Below are positions 6,901 through 14,967 of a DNA stretch of 24,314 nt, piece by piece (the stretch's first letter is position 1; each line of letters starts with the position of its first letter). The notes below the pieces were generated by a model. That model saw only the letters and a list, made by a program, of their open reading frames with translations. It made no database searches and was not told where the DNA came from. This DNA comes from Actinomycetota bacterium. Its GTDB lineage: Bacteria > Actinomycetota > Thermoleophilia > UBA2241. The position numbers and the translations under genes were made by a program. Where the stretch lies: assembly GCA_003132645.1 (NCBI GenBank), contig PKYM01000340.1, forward strand, positions 608 through 24,921. Reading direction: 5' to 3'.

Positions 6901-7956
6901 GTGGACCGAGACCGTATGTCCTCGCACGAACGCTGGGAAGCGCTCGTGCGAGGCGACGAGCTCGACCGGGTCCCCTGTCTTCAGTTCATCCTCGGCCATA
7001 CTGCCGTGGTGAGCGGGCGCCCGATCGCCAACATCTACGACGACGCCCGGTCGAGCATCGGCTGTCAACGCGATGCCATGGAGATGTACGGCTACGATGG
7101 GCTCGTTTTGCACGGGTGGGCCAATGCGGGAGGGGCCGAGTTCGGCGGGGAGGTCGAGTACCCGTACCGCCAGTACACCGGCGCTCCCATGATGAAGCAG
7201 AACCCCGTGCGAAGTGAGCAGGAGGCATGGGACCTGAGCGTGCCCGACGACATCGCGTGCGTCGGCACGATTCCGGTCGGCCTCGCATTCTCGCGGCTCC
7301 AGCACGACCTTGGCATGCCCTGTACGGTGCAGGTGGGCTCTCCTCTGACATGGGCCGGCTCCGTCTGTGGCGAAGAGCGGCTCATGGTCTGGCTCATCAA
7401 GAAGCCGGATCTCGTCCACCACGTCCTGCGGGTGATCACGGACTTCATCCTCCGGAAGGCGGAGCTCTGGGTAAGGGAATTCGGCCCCGAGAAGATCATG
7501 GCTTTTGATCTCTGTATCGAGACGAACAGGCTCTACTCGCCCAAGCAGTTCGAGACCTTCTCGTTTCCCTACCTCAAGGAGATTCACGAGAAGGTTTCCA
7601 ACATGGGCGTCGCCATCTTCCTCAGCCACATCTGTGGTGAGCAGAACAGGAACCTCCCCTACTGGGCGCAGCTCAGCTATGGGAAGCGGGGCATGGTGAG
7701 CGTCGGATGCGAGATCGCCCTGAGCACCGCGAGCGCGACCTTTCCCGGCAACGTCATCATGGGCAACGTCGACCCGGTCACCATTCAGGAAGGCACGCCC
7801 GAAGAGGTGCTGGAGCTGTGCAGGGCCTGCGTCGCCGAGGGCAAGGACCACCCGGGTGGCTACGCCCTCATGTCCGGGTGCGAGGTTCCTCCGCAGGCGC
7901 CTCCGGTCAATGTGTTCCAGATGGTCAAAGCGTGCCGCGAGTACGGTCGGTACTAG
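6901..7956 (+). CDS. UroD-fold methyltransferase, MtaA/CmuA-like (copy 1)
   Basis: A 351-residue protein of the uroporphyrinogen decarboxylase superfamily, in the methyltransferase branch (COG0407). The zinc-binding signature H-x-C...C is present as H243-x-C245 (HICGEQ) and C327 (SGCEVPP), as in MtaA-type methylcobamide:thiol methyltransferases; zinc activates a thiolate acceptor or polarises the methyl donor. The start is GTG 6901 behind GAAAGGGG (6886-6893). It is followed 24 nt later by a corrinoid protein and then by a paralogue sharing blocks such as HICGEQNRNL and SPKQFETF. Some O-demethylase methyltransferases of acetogens and CmuA (chloromethane) belong to this superfamily, so the gene may move a methyl group from substrate to corrinoid or from corrinoid to an acceptor. 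The substrate is unknown. A heme-pathway HemE role is unlikely given the Zn motif and neighbours. Confidence 0.88.
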   Translation: MDRDRMSSHERWEALVRGDELDRVPCLQFILGHTAVVSGRPIANIYDDARSSIGCQRDAMEMYGYDGLVLHGWANAGGAEFGGEVEYPYRQYTGAPMMKQNPVRSEQEAWDLSVPDDIACVGTIPVGLAFSRLQHDLGMPCTVQVGSPLTWAGSVCGEERLMVWLIKKPDLVHHVLRVITDFILRKAELWVREFGPEKIMAFDLCIETNRLYSPKQFETFSFPYLKEIHEKVSNMGVAIFLSHICGEQNRNLPYWAQLSYGKRGMVSVGCEIALSTASATFPGNVIMGNVDPVTIQEGTPEEVLELCRACVAEGKDHPGGYALMSGCEVPPQAPPVNVFQMVKACREYGRY

Positions 7957-7980
7957 CGGCGCACGAGGGGAGGCGCGACG

Positions 7981-8634
7981 ATGGCGGATGAGCAGGCGAT
8001 CCTTGGCCGTCTGAAGAAGGCCGTCGAGGACGGCGACGATGAGGCGGCCAGCGGGGCGGCCAACGACGCCGTCGCCGCGGGCATGGATGCGCAGAGAGCC
8101 ATCCTGGAGGGGCTCGTGCCGGGCATGGCCGAGCTCGGTCGTCAGTATGAGGCAGAGGAGTGTTACGTGCCCGAGCTCATGGTGGGCGCTGAGGCCCTGT
8201 ATGCGGGCTTGGGCATCCTCCAGCCTCTGGTCTCCCTCTCCGCCGAGGAGAGCCGGGGCAAGGGCGTGGTCGTCATCGGGGCCGTGCAGGGTGACGTCCA
8301 CGACATCGGCAAGAACCTGGTAAAGATGATGCTCGAGGTCGCCGGCTTCGACGTCCACGACCTCGGACGCGACGTGGACATGGAGAAGTTCCTTGAGGAG
8401 TCTCAGCGACTCGACGCCGACCTGTTGTGCCTGTCGGCGCTCATGACGACCACCATGATGGCCATCAAGGACTTCCTGCCCACATTCAACACCGAGCTGC
8501 CGCGCACCAAGATCCTCGTCGGCGGCGCGCCGCTTTCTCAGCATCTCGCCGACGAATGGGGCGCCGACGGCTACGGTGAGAACGCGATGGAGGCGGCGCG
8601 AGTGGCACAAAGACTGCTGGGCCTTACCGTCTGA
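7981..8634 (+). CDS. Corrinoid (B12-binding) methyl-carrier protein, MtbC/MttC type
   Basis: A 217-residue protein with the standard two-domain layout: an N-terminal helical cap (about 1-90, methionine-synthase B12-binding type) and a C-terminal Rossmann-like cobamide domain. The cobalt-ligand motif D105-x-H107-x-x-G110 (GDVHDIGKNLV) is intact; H107 is the lower axial ligand. The downstream LCLSALMTT and LVGGAPLS segments are the usual nucleotide-tail contacts. ATG 7981 has a GGGGAGG-type RBS. The protein shuttles a methyl group between two methyltransferases, and here the flanking genes are both UroD-fold enzymes that would be its natural partners. Oxidised cob(II)amide would need reactivation by a RamA-like protein, which is not encoded in this window. 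Confidence 0.93.
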   Translation: MADEQAILGRLKKAVEDGDDEAASGAANDAVAAGMDAQRAILEGLVPGMAELGRQYEAEECYVPELMVGAEALYAGLGILQPLVSLSAEESRGKGVVVIGAVQGDVHDIGKNLVKMMLEVAGFDVHDLGRDVDMEKFLEESQRLDADLLCLSALMTTTMMAIKDFLPTFNTELPRTKILVGGAPLSQHLADEWGADGYGENAMEAARVAQRLLGLTV

Positions 8635-8678
8635 GGGCGGACGTTCCAGGATCGATCACCCACAGGAGGCTGTGACCC

Positions 8679-9737
8679 ATGTGGTCCGAGACTTTGACAA
8701 GCGCAGAGCGGATGGCAGCGGTCGTGAAGGGTGAGAAGCCCGATCGCGTGCCGGTGATCCCCTTCGTCTTCGGACACACTGCCCTGGTGTGCGGGCAGCC
8801 GCTCGCTCGCGTCTACGATGACGCCGCCGAAAGCTTCAGATGCCAGGTCCTCTGCCAGGAGATGTACGGGTACGACGGGGGCCCGCTCTACGCCTACGCC
8901 TCCGCGGGGGGCTGGGAGTTCGGCGGCGAGGTCGAGTTCCCCTACAAGAAGTACTCGGGCGCTCCCGTGGTCTCGCGTCACCCGGTGCGCAGCGAAGCGG
9001 ACGCCCTCAATCTGAAGGTCCCGGACCACGTCAGCACGGCGGGCGCCCTGCCCATCGCCCTCGAGCTGTCGCGCCGCCAGGCCGAGCACGGCATGCCCGT
9101 CACCTTGCAGATCGGCTCTCCCTTCACCTGGGCCGGATCGGTCATCGGTGAAGATCTCATGATGACGTGGATGCTCAAGAAGCCCGAAGTGGTGCATCAC
9201 GTGCTCGACAAAGTGTCCGAGTTCGCCGTCAGGGTGGCGGAACACTACGCGGGAGAGTTCGGCGCCGAGAACCTCACCGCTTTTCATGGCGCGGCCACGG
9301 AGTCCAACAAGCTGATCTCCCCCAAGCAGTTCGAGACCTTCGTGCTGCCTTACTATCAAAGGATCAACAAGCGAGTGATCGACCTGGGAGTCTCGTCGTT
9401 TTTCATCCACATCTGCGGTGAGCAGAACAGGAACCTCGAGTATTGGCAACGGGTGCCGCTGCCCGAGCGCTCGATCCTGAGTTTCGGTCGAGAAGTGTCC
9501 CTGCAGACGGCGATGGACATGTTTCCCGACCAGATCATCGCCGGGAACGTAGATCCGGCGCTGATCCAGGAGGGCCGGCCGGAGGACGTGCTCGAGCAGG
9601 CGCGAGAGCGTATCGAGACGGCCAAATACCACAAGGGCGGCTACGTGCTCATGGCCGGTTGCGACGTGCCGCCCCTCGCGCCGCCCGTCAACGTGTTCCA
9701 GCTGGTGAAGGCCGCCCGTGAGTTCGGGCGCTACTGA
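8679..9737 (+). CDS. UroD-fold methyltransferase, MtaA/CmuA-like (copy 2)
   Basis: A 352-residue paralogue of the gene at 6901, similar along its whole length. The zinc motif is intact: H244-x-C246 (HICGEQNRNL) and C328 (AGCDVPP). ATG 8679 follows a clear AGGAGG site (about 8664-8669), 44 nt after the corrinoid gene. Two UroD-type methyltransferases around one corrinoid carrier suggest a division of labour: one as donor-side (substrate:corrinoid) and one as acceptor-side enzyme. Which is which cannot be told from sequence. The differing stretch before SPKQFETF (FHGAATESN here, FDLCIETN in copy 1) may line the substrate pocket. The gene ends just before a strong bidirectional hairpin. Confidence 0.88.
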   Translation: MWSETLTSAERMAAVVKGEKPDRVPVIPFVFGHTALVCGQPLARVYDDAAESFRCQVLCQEMYGYDGGPLYAYASAGGWEFGGEVEFPYKKYSGAPVVSRHPVRSEADALNLKVPDHVSTAGALPIALELSRRQAEHGMPVTLQIGSPFTWAGSVIGEDLMMTWMLKKPEVVHHVLDKVSEFAVRVAEHYAGEFGAENLTAFHGAATESNKLISPKQFETFVLPYYQRINKRVIDLGVSSFFIHICGEQNRNLEYWQRVPLPERSILSFGREVSLQTAMDMFPDQIIAGNVDPALIQEGRPEDVLEQARERIETAKYHKGGYVLMAGCDVPPLAPPVNVFQLVKAAREFGRY

Positions 9738-9744
9738 GAGCAGA

Positions 9745-9785
9745 AGGCGGCGGGGGCGAGGCGGAACGCCTCGCCCCCGCCGCCT
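9745..9785. terminator. Perfect 19-bp hairpin between convergent genes, bidirectional terminator
   Basis: Bases 9745-9763 are the exact reverse complement of 9767-9785, with GAA as the loop. It starts 8 nt after the methyltransferase stop and lies 49 nt beyond the stop of the minus-strand hydrolase. Convergent arrangement plus a very stable GC stem makes it a likely shared terminator. No U-run is visible on either side. Confidence 0.75.
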
Positions 9786-9833
9786 CCCCCGTCTCGGCCA
9801 CCCTGCGCGTTCCGCCGTCTGCGCGGGTGCCGG

Positions 9834-10634
9834 TCAGGCGCGGCCAAGGAAGTCGAGCGCGGCTCGGCTGAAGAGGTCAGGTTCGACCATGTGGCAGAGG
9901 TGACCACCGTCCGGCACAGTGACCACCTCGCAGCCGGGGATGAGCGCGGCGGTCTCGCGCGACGGGCGCCCCGTCATGTGGTCGGCGCCGCCGATGACCA
10001 CCATCGTCGGGCAGGCGATCGAACCGACGCGGTCACGCAGGTCGAGGTCTCTGAGGATGCCGCCGCGGGCCAGCACCGACTGGTGGTCGGCCCACGCCGC
10101 GCCGCGCACGAAGACCTCCTTGGCCCACCGCGGGTCGTGACGCTCGCAGACGTCGCCTACGTGGAGGCGGGCGAAGAGGGCCTGCGGCATGTACGGCTGC
10201 AGGCGCAGCACCTGTCGGGTGCGCATCGGCAGCTCGAACTTGGCGCAGGTCGAGATGAGGATCAGCCGGTCCACCATGTCCGGGTTGGCGAGCACGAAGG
10301 TCTGTGCCACGGCGCCGCCGAACGACTCGCCGATGACGTGGGTCTTGGCGACGCCGAGCTCGTCGAGCACCGACTTGAGGTCGGCTGCGAGGTACTCGAT
10401 CGTGTAGGGTTCGCCGGCCGCCTGGGCCTCGGCGAGCAGCGGCAGGTAGTAGACGATCACGCGGTGACGCGGCGTAAGCTGCGGCGTGATGTCGGCGAAG
10501 AACTCGGTGAGCCCGTCGAGGCCCGGGATGATGACGACCGGCGAGCCCTCGCCGAACTCCTTGTAGCGAAACGGGCGCACCATCTCCTGGCGACGGTTGA
10601 GCAGCCTTCCCAGACGCATGCCGAGATCACTCAT
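9834..10634 (-). CDS. Alpha/beta-hydrolase-fold protein
   Basis: A 266-residue protein with a complete alpha/beta-hydrolase triad: nucleophile S104 in GESFGG, acid D218 in GGADHM, and H245 in DGGHLCH. IIPGLDGLTEFF near residues 35-46 is the HG-type oxyanion-hole loop (here PGLDG). I chose ATG 10634 because GAAAGGAG lies 5-6 nt upstream; the longer frame to 10661 lacks an RBS. No signal peptide is seen. The family covers esterases, lactonases, C-C bond hydrolases and haloperoxidase-like enzymes, so the substrate is open. It is divergent from the CocE operon across 111 nt and convergent with the methyltransferase operon, so it is probably a hydrolytic helper of the same catabolic region. Confidence 0.88.
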   Translation of the reverse strand: MSDLGMRLGRLLNRRQEMVRPFRYKEFGEGSPVVIIPGLDGLTEFFADITPQLTPRHRVIVYYLPLLAEAQAAGEPYTIEYLAADLKSVLDELGVAKTHVIGESFGGAVAQTFVLANPDMVDRLILISTCAKFELPMRTRQVLRLQPYMPQALFARLHVGDVCERHDPRWAKEVFVRGAAWADHQSVLARGGILRDLDLRDRVGSIACPTMVVIGGADHMTGRPSRETAALIPGCEVVTVPDGGHLCHMVEPDLFSRAALDFLGRA

Positions 10635-10745
10635 GTCGACTCCTTTCAGCCCATCGTGCAAACCGGAGTACGGGTCGCGCCGGCGACGGCGGTGCGAACC
10701 CCTTTACCAACCATGCGAAGCCTACAACCGCGAGGAGGTTGACGC

Positions 10746-12464
10746 GTGTTTACCAAGATCCTGAAGCCGGAGATCATGCGGACGCTGCTGCCCGAGGGGT
10801 TCCCGGCCGACAAGCTGAGTCAGTCCCAGTACGAGATGGTGACCGAGACGGACGTCTTCGTCACCATGCGCGACGGCGTCAGGGTGGCCGTCGACATCTT
10901 CCGACCCGACGGTCCGGGCGAGTTCCCGGTGATCTATGCCACCAGTGCCTACCAGAAGGATCTGGCCTACCTGCCACAAGTGCCGGCCTTCCACTTTCGC
11001 GAGACCAACGACATAGAGTGGTTCGTCTCGCGAGGCTACGTCTACGTGCACCAGGACATCCGCGGCAGCGGCAAGTCGGTCGACGGCGAGTGGCAGTTCT
11101 TCAGCCGCGAGGAGCAGAACGACTTCTACGACGTGATCGAGTGGGCCGCCGCACAGCGCTGGTCCAACGGCAACGTAGGCATGATCGGTGAGTCGTATCT
11201 GGCCTGGGTACAGTGGTTCGCCGCGGCGCAGCAGCCGCCGCACCTCAAGTGCATCGCACCCTACGATGGCGGGGCCGACATGTACCGCGACGTGGCCTAC
11301 CACGGCGGCATCATGTCGGTCGGCTTTCCGACGGCCTGGCACATGTGGGAGATCCGCGCGAACTACCGGCTGGGCAGGCCCGGCCCCGATTCCGACCAGG
11401 GTCGCTGGGACCTGCCCTGGAATGTCATCAACCACCCCACCTGCGACGACTTCTGGCAGTATCGCCGGGCCGACTTCGCGAAGATCCAGTGTCCGGTGCT
11501 CAGCATCGGCATGCTGCACAAGGTCGGCATCCACCTGCGCGGCAACGTTCGTGGCTACGAAGAGCTGGACACGCCCAAGAAGCTGGTCCTCTGTCACGGC
11601 GATTTCGAGGGCGACGAGATGGCCATCTTCAACTCGCCCGAGATGCGGCTGCTGCTCCTGCGCTGGTACGACCACTGGCTCAAAGGCAACGACACCGGCG
11701 CCATGGGCGAAGACCCGGTGACCGTGTTCGTGCGGGGCAAGGAGGTCTACCGGCCCGAGAAGGACTGGCCGCTGCCGCAGACGGAGTACCGTGACCTGTA
11801 CCTCACGCCGGGGCCCAGCGGCGGCGTGGAGTCGTTGAACGACGGCGGCCTGTCGTGGCAGGCGCCGACGGCCGCTGAGAGCTCGACGAGCTACTCCTAC
11901 CCAGACCCCGACTGGTCGCACTTCTCGGGCATAGGCACCGCGGTCATGGAAAACGGCGTGCCGAACCCGGTGCGCAGGATCCTCACCTTCGCCACCGATC
12001 CGCTGCCCGAGGACCTGGAGGTCATCGGCAGCATGGTCCTGGTGCTCTACGCCTCGTCCGATCAGACCGACACCGACTTCTTCATGCGGCTCACCGATCA
12101 GCTGCCCGACGCCGAGCAGATCCCCGGCATGCCGCCGCGCGGACTGATGCTCACGCGAGGCTGGCTCAAGGCCTCGCACGCCGTCACCAAAAGCGAGCAG
12201 CTGAGCAAGCCGCATCGCCCTTACTACCTGCACGACCAGCCGCGGCCCATCGAGCCCGGCGCGATCTACAGGTTCGAGATCGAAGTGTGGGCCACGTCGT
12301 GCTGCTTCCGTGCGGGCCATCGTCTGCGCATCGACCTCGCCTGCTACGACTCGAATGCCTTCGACTTCGGCGGCCACTACTACGGCCTGAAGGTCGGCAC
12401 CGACACGATCTACCACGACGCGCAGCACCCGTCGCACATCGTTTTGCCGGTGATCCCCGCCTAG
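10746..12464 (+). CDS. CocE/NonD-family (X-Pro dipeptidyl-peptidase-like) hydrolase, copy 1
   Basis: A 572-residue protein with the CocE/S15 layout: an N-terminal MRDGVRVAVDIFRP strand entering the alpha/beta-hydrolase domain, the nucleophile elbow GES150YLAW, and a C-terminal jelly-roll domain (about residues 390-572, ending HPSHIVLPVIPA). The start is GTG 10746 behind GAGGAGG (10732-10738). Canonical members carry the catalytic Asp in a GWxD/WSDxG segment and the His in a GPWxH or xHG segment. Here the first reads GMLHKVGIHLRG (no Asp) and the second LCHGDF (H284). The triad thus looks altered, although the Ser and a His are kept. Family enzymes cleave esters or amides of bulky acyl groups. 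No signal peptide. It is the first gene of a tight six-gene operon. Confidence 0.88.
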   Translation: MFTKILKPEIMRTLLPEGFPADKLSQSQYEMVTETDVFVTMRDGVRVAVDIFRPDGPGEFPVIYATSAYQKDLAYLPQVPAFHFRETNDIEWFVSRGYVYVHQDIRGSGKSVDGEWQFFSREEQNDFYDVIEWAAAQRWSNGNVGMIGESYLAWVQWFAAAQQPPHLKCIAPYDGGADMYRDVAYHGGIMSVGFPTAWHMWEIRANYRLGRPGPDSDQGRWDLPWNVINHPTCDDFWQYRRADFAKIQCPVLSIGMLHKVGIHLRGNVRGYEELDTPKKLVLCHGDFEGDEMAIFNSPEMRLLLLRWYDHWLKGNDTGAMGEDPVTVFVRGKEVYRPEKDWPLPQTEYRDLYLTPGPSGGVESLNDGGLSWQAPTAAESSTSYSYPDPDWSHFSGIGTAVMENGVPNPVRRILTFATDPLPEDLEVIGSMVLVLYASSDQTDTDFFMRLTDQLPDAEQIPGMPPRGLMLTRGWLKASHAVTKSEQLSKPHRPYYLHDQPRPIEPGAIYRFEIEVWATSCCFRAGHRLRIDLACYDSNAFDFGGHYYGLKVGTDTIYHDAQHPSHIVLPVIPA

Positions 12465-12476
12465 AAGGAGCGCTCC

Positions 12477-14258
12477 ATGTTCTCCAAGACGCTGGCGCCC
12501 GAGATCATGCAGACCATGCTGCCGCGCGACTTTCCGGCCGACAGGCTGAGTCAGCCGCGGTACGCGATGAGGGTCGAAAAAGACGTGATGATCCCCATGC
12601 GCGACGGGGTCCTGATAGCGGCCAACATTTACCGTCCCGACGCGCCCGGCGTGTTTCCCGCGCTGCACGCCGCCGACTCCTACCAGAAGGACATGGTCGA
12701 TCTCGTGCCGACGCTGCCCATGTTCCACTGCGTCGAGGTCAACGATATCGAATGGTTCGTCTCACGAGGCTATGTGTTCGTGCACACCGACTCGCGCGGT
12801 ACAGGCCATTCGCTGCAGGGGCAGTGGCAGTTCTGGAGCGCCGAAGAGCAGACCGACCTCTACGACATGATCGAGTGGATCGCCGACCAGGACTTCTGCA
12901 GCGGCAAGGTCGGCATGCTCGGCGAGTCGCTGCTTGCCTGGGTGCAGTGGTTCGCCGCCTGCCAGCAGCCGCCGCACCTGACCTGCATCCTGCCCTGGGA
13001 TGCCGGCGCCGACATGTACCGCGACGTGGCCTGGCACGGCGGCATGATGTCGGTCGGGTTTCCCACCGCCTGGCACATGTGGGAGATCCGCGGGCATTAC
13101 CGGCTGGGCGTACCGGCGCGCTTCGACAGCGCGCCTGAGAACCCCGACATGGGCCGTTGGGACCTCGTCTGGAACGTCATGAACCACCCCACCTACGACG
13201 AGTTCTGGAAGCTGCGCAACCCCGATTTCGCCAGGATCAAGGTGCCGGTCTTCACTGTCGGGGCGCTCCACAAGGTGGGCCTGCACCTGCGCGGCGTGGT
13301 GCGCGCTTACGAAGAGCTCGCCACACCCAAGAAGATGATGCTCGTCCACGGCGATCTCGACGGCGACGAGATGGCGATCTACAACTCGCCGGAGATGCGC
13401 CTGCTCATGCTGCGCTGGTACGACCACTGGCTCAAGGGCAACGACACGGGCTTCATGGACGAGGCGCCGGTCACGGTCTTCGTGCGCGGCGCCGGCGTCT
13501 ACCGCCGCGAGGCCGACTGGCCGATCCCGCGCACCGACTACCGCAGGCTGTACCTTCACCCCGGCCCCAGCGGGGCGGTCGAGTCGTTGAACGACGGCAC
13601 GCTTTCCTGGGAGCCGCCGAGCGCCGCCGCGAGCTCCTTCACGTACTCCTACCCCGACCCGGACTGGACTCATTTCTCGGGCGGGGGCACGGCCGCCATC
13701 GACGACGGCATCGTGCACGCCACGCGGCGCATACCGACCTTCGTCAGTGCGCCGCTACCCGAAGACCTCGAGGTCTCCGGCAACATCGTGCTCGTGCTCT
13801 ACGCCTCGTCGGATCAGACCAACACTGACTTCTTCTGCCGCCTGGTCGACCAGGCGCCCGACGGCGAGCAGGCGCCGGGCATGCCGCCCAAGGGCCACAT
13901 CCTCACGCGCGGCTGGCTCAAGGCGTCGCACGCCGCCACAAAGAGCGAGGAGCTGAGCAAGCCCTACCGTCCCTACTACCTGCACGATCGCCCGCGCCAC
14001 ATAGAGCCCGGCCGAATCCAGCGCTTCGAGATCGAGGTGTGGCCGACCTGCAACGTCTTCAAGAAGGGCCACCGCATCCGCGTCGACATCGCCTGCGGTG
14101 ACTCCCCGGCGCTCGACTTCGGCGGCCACTACTACGGCGTCAAGGTCGGCTCCGATACCTACTATCACGAGAAGGATCACCCGTCGCACCTCGTGCTGCC
14201 GGTGATCCCCGCGGTCTTAAGCGACGCGGTCATGAGCGACACGGCAACACGAGTCTGA
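12477..14258 (+). CDS. CocE/NonD-family hydrolase, copy 2
   Basis: A 593-residue tandem paralogue of the preceding gene, similar from the first residue (MFSKTLAPEIMQTMLP against MFTKILKPEIMRTLLP) to HPSHLVLPVIPA. A 15-20-residue C-terminal extension follows. The nucleophile elbow is GES151LLAW, and the acid-loop region reads GALHKVGLHLRG, again without the usual Asp; the His region is LVHGDL. AAGGAG precedes ATG 12477 by 7 nt, and the gap to copy 1 is 12 nt. The duplication with shared loss of the canonical Asp suggests a distinct subfamily, possibly a heteromer or two enzymes with different acyl preferences. The predicted location is the cytoplasm. Confidence 0.88.
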   Translation: MFSKTLAPEIMQTMLPRDFPADRLSQPRYAMRVEKDVMIPMRDGVLIAANIYRPDAPGVFPALHAADSYQKDMVDLVPTLPMFHCVEVNDIEWFVSRGYVFVHTDSRGTGHSLQGQWQFWSAEEQTDLYDMIEWIADQDFCSGKVGMLGESLLAWVQWFAACQQPPHLTCILPWDAGADMYRDVAWHGGMMSVGFPTAWHMWEIRGHYRLGVPARFDSAPENPDMGRWDLVWNVMNHPTYDEFWKLRNPDFARIKVPVFTVGALHKVGLHLRGVVRAYEELATPKKMMLVHGDLDGDEMAIYNSPEMRLLMLRWYDHWLKGNDTGFMDEAPVTVFVRGAGVYRREADWPIPRTDYRRLYLHPGPSGAVESLNDGTLSWEPPSAAASSFTYSYPDPDWTHFSGGGTAAIDDGIVHATRRIPTFVSAPLPEDLEVSGNIVLVLYASSDQTNTDFFCRLVDQAPDGEQAPGMPPKGHILTRGWLKASHAATKSEELSKPYRPYYLHDRPRHIEPGRIQRFEIEVWPTCNVFKKGHRIRVDIACGDSPALDFGGHYYGVKVGSDTYYHEKDHPSHLVLPVIPAVLSDAVMSDTATRV

Positions 14259-14268
14259 GGGGGAAGCG

Positions 14269-14967
14269 ATGCACTCGTCACAAGCCGGCGGCGCCGTGCG
14301 GCTGGCCGCGCGTCCCGAGCCGGTCGAGATCGACCTTGCGAGGACGGCGGTCGTCGTGGTCGACATGCAGAACGCCTTCATGTCGCCGGGCGGGCTGTTC
14401 GACAAGTCGGACCTGCCCATCGCGGGTGCCCAAGCCGTCGTTGCGCCGGCGCGGCGCCTGCTCGACGGTGCGCGGCGGGGCGGCCTGAAGGTCGTCTATG
14501 TGAAGATGAGCTACAACGCGGACCTGTCGAACGCCGGCGGGCCGGACTCCCCGAACTGGCACAAGGAGACCGGCATGGTGCTCATGAGAAAGCATCCAGA
14601 GGACTGGGGCAAGTACATCACCGAGGGCACCTGGGACGAGCAGGTGGTCGACCAGCTCGCGCCCCTGGCCGGCGAACCCGTGGTGCGCAAACAGCGCTAC
14701 AGCGGCTTTGCCGGCACGAGTCTCGACCACGTGCTCAAGACGCTCGGCGTCAAGTACGTCCTCTACATCGGAGGCGCCACCAATATCTGCGTGGAGACGA
14801 CCCTCATGGACGGCTTCTTCCTCGACTACTGGCCCATCCTCGTCGAAGACGCCTGCTTTTCACAATGCCCGCCGGTAGCGGTCGAGGGCGCGATCTGGAA
14901 TGTCGAGAACCTGTTCGGCTGGGTGAGCACGATCGATGACGTGCTGGCCGCCGTGGCTGGACCGTGA
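14269..14967 (+). CDS. RutB-like isochorismatase-family cysteine amidohydrolase
   Basis: A 232-residue cysteine hydrolase with the full catalytic triad D32 (VVVDMQN), K141 (RKQRYSGF) and C174 (TNICVE), plus the cis-peptide neighbourhood GGATNICVE. Several blocks are close to the ureidoacrylate amidohydrolase RutB: GGPDSPNWHKE, KQRYSGFAGTSLDH, ETTLMDGFFLDYW and GWVS near the end. RutB cleaves a carbamoyl group from ureidoacrylate in pyrimidine breakdown. No other rut gene is nearby, so a related N-carbamoyl or amide substrate is more likely. ATG 14269 follows GAGGGGAAG, 10 nt after the CocE copy 2 stop. Its stop overlaps the start of the FAD enzyme, so the genes are translationally coupled. 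Confidence 0.87.
   Translation: MHSSQAGGAVRLAARPEPVEIDLARTAVVVVDMQNAFMSPGGLFDKSDLPIAGAQAVVAPARRLLDGARRGGLKVVYVKMSYNADLSNAGGPDSPNWHKETGMVLMRKHPEDWGKYITEGTWDEQVVDQLAPLAGEPVVRKQRYSGFAGTSLDHVLKTLGVKYVLYIGGATNICVETTLMDGFFLDYWPILVEDACFSQCPPVAVEGAIWNVENLFGWVSTIDDVLAAVAGP

Noticed and set aside
6565..8610. Long minus-strand open frame across the binding protein, methyltransferase and corrinoid genes
   Set aside because: It spans a terminator hairpin and three convincing plus-strand genes; its translation has no recognisable domain. The similar long antisense frames at 10722-12728, 12762-13718, 19354-20670 and 22129-23535 are rejected for the same reason.
6901..9737. HemE (heme biosynthesis) identity for the two UroD-fold genes
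   Set aside because: Both have the H-x-C...C zinc motif of methyltransferases and flank a corrinoid protein; no heme genes are nearby.
14269..14967. A pyrimidine-degradation (rut) operon
   Set aside because: Only the RutB-like gene is present; RutA, C, D, F and G equivalents are absent and the neighbours are unrelated to that pathway.
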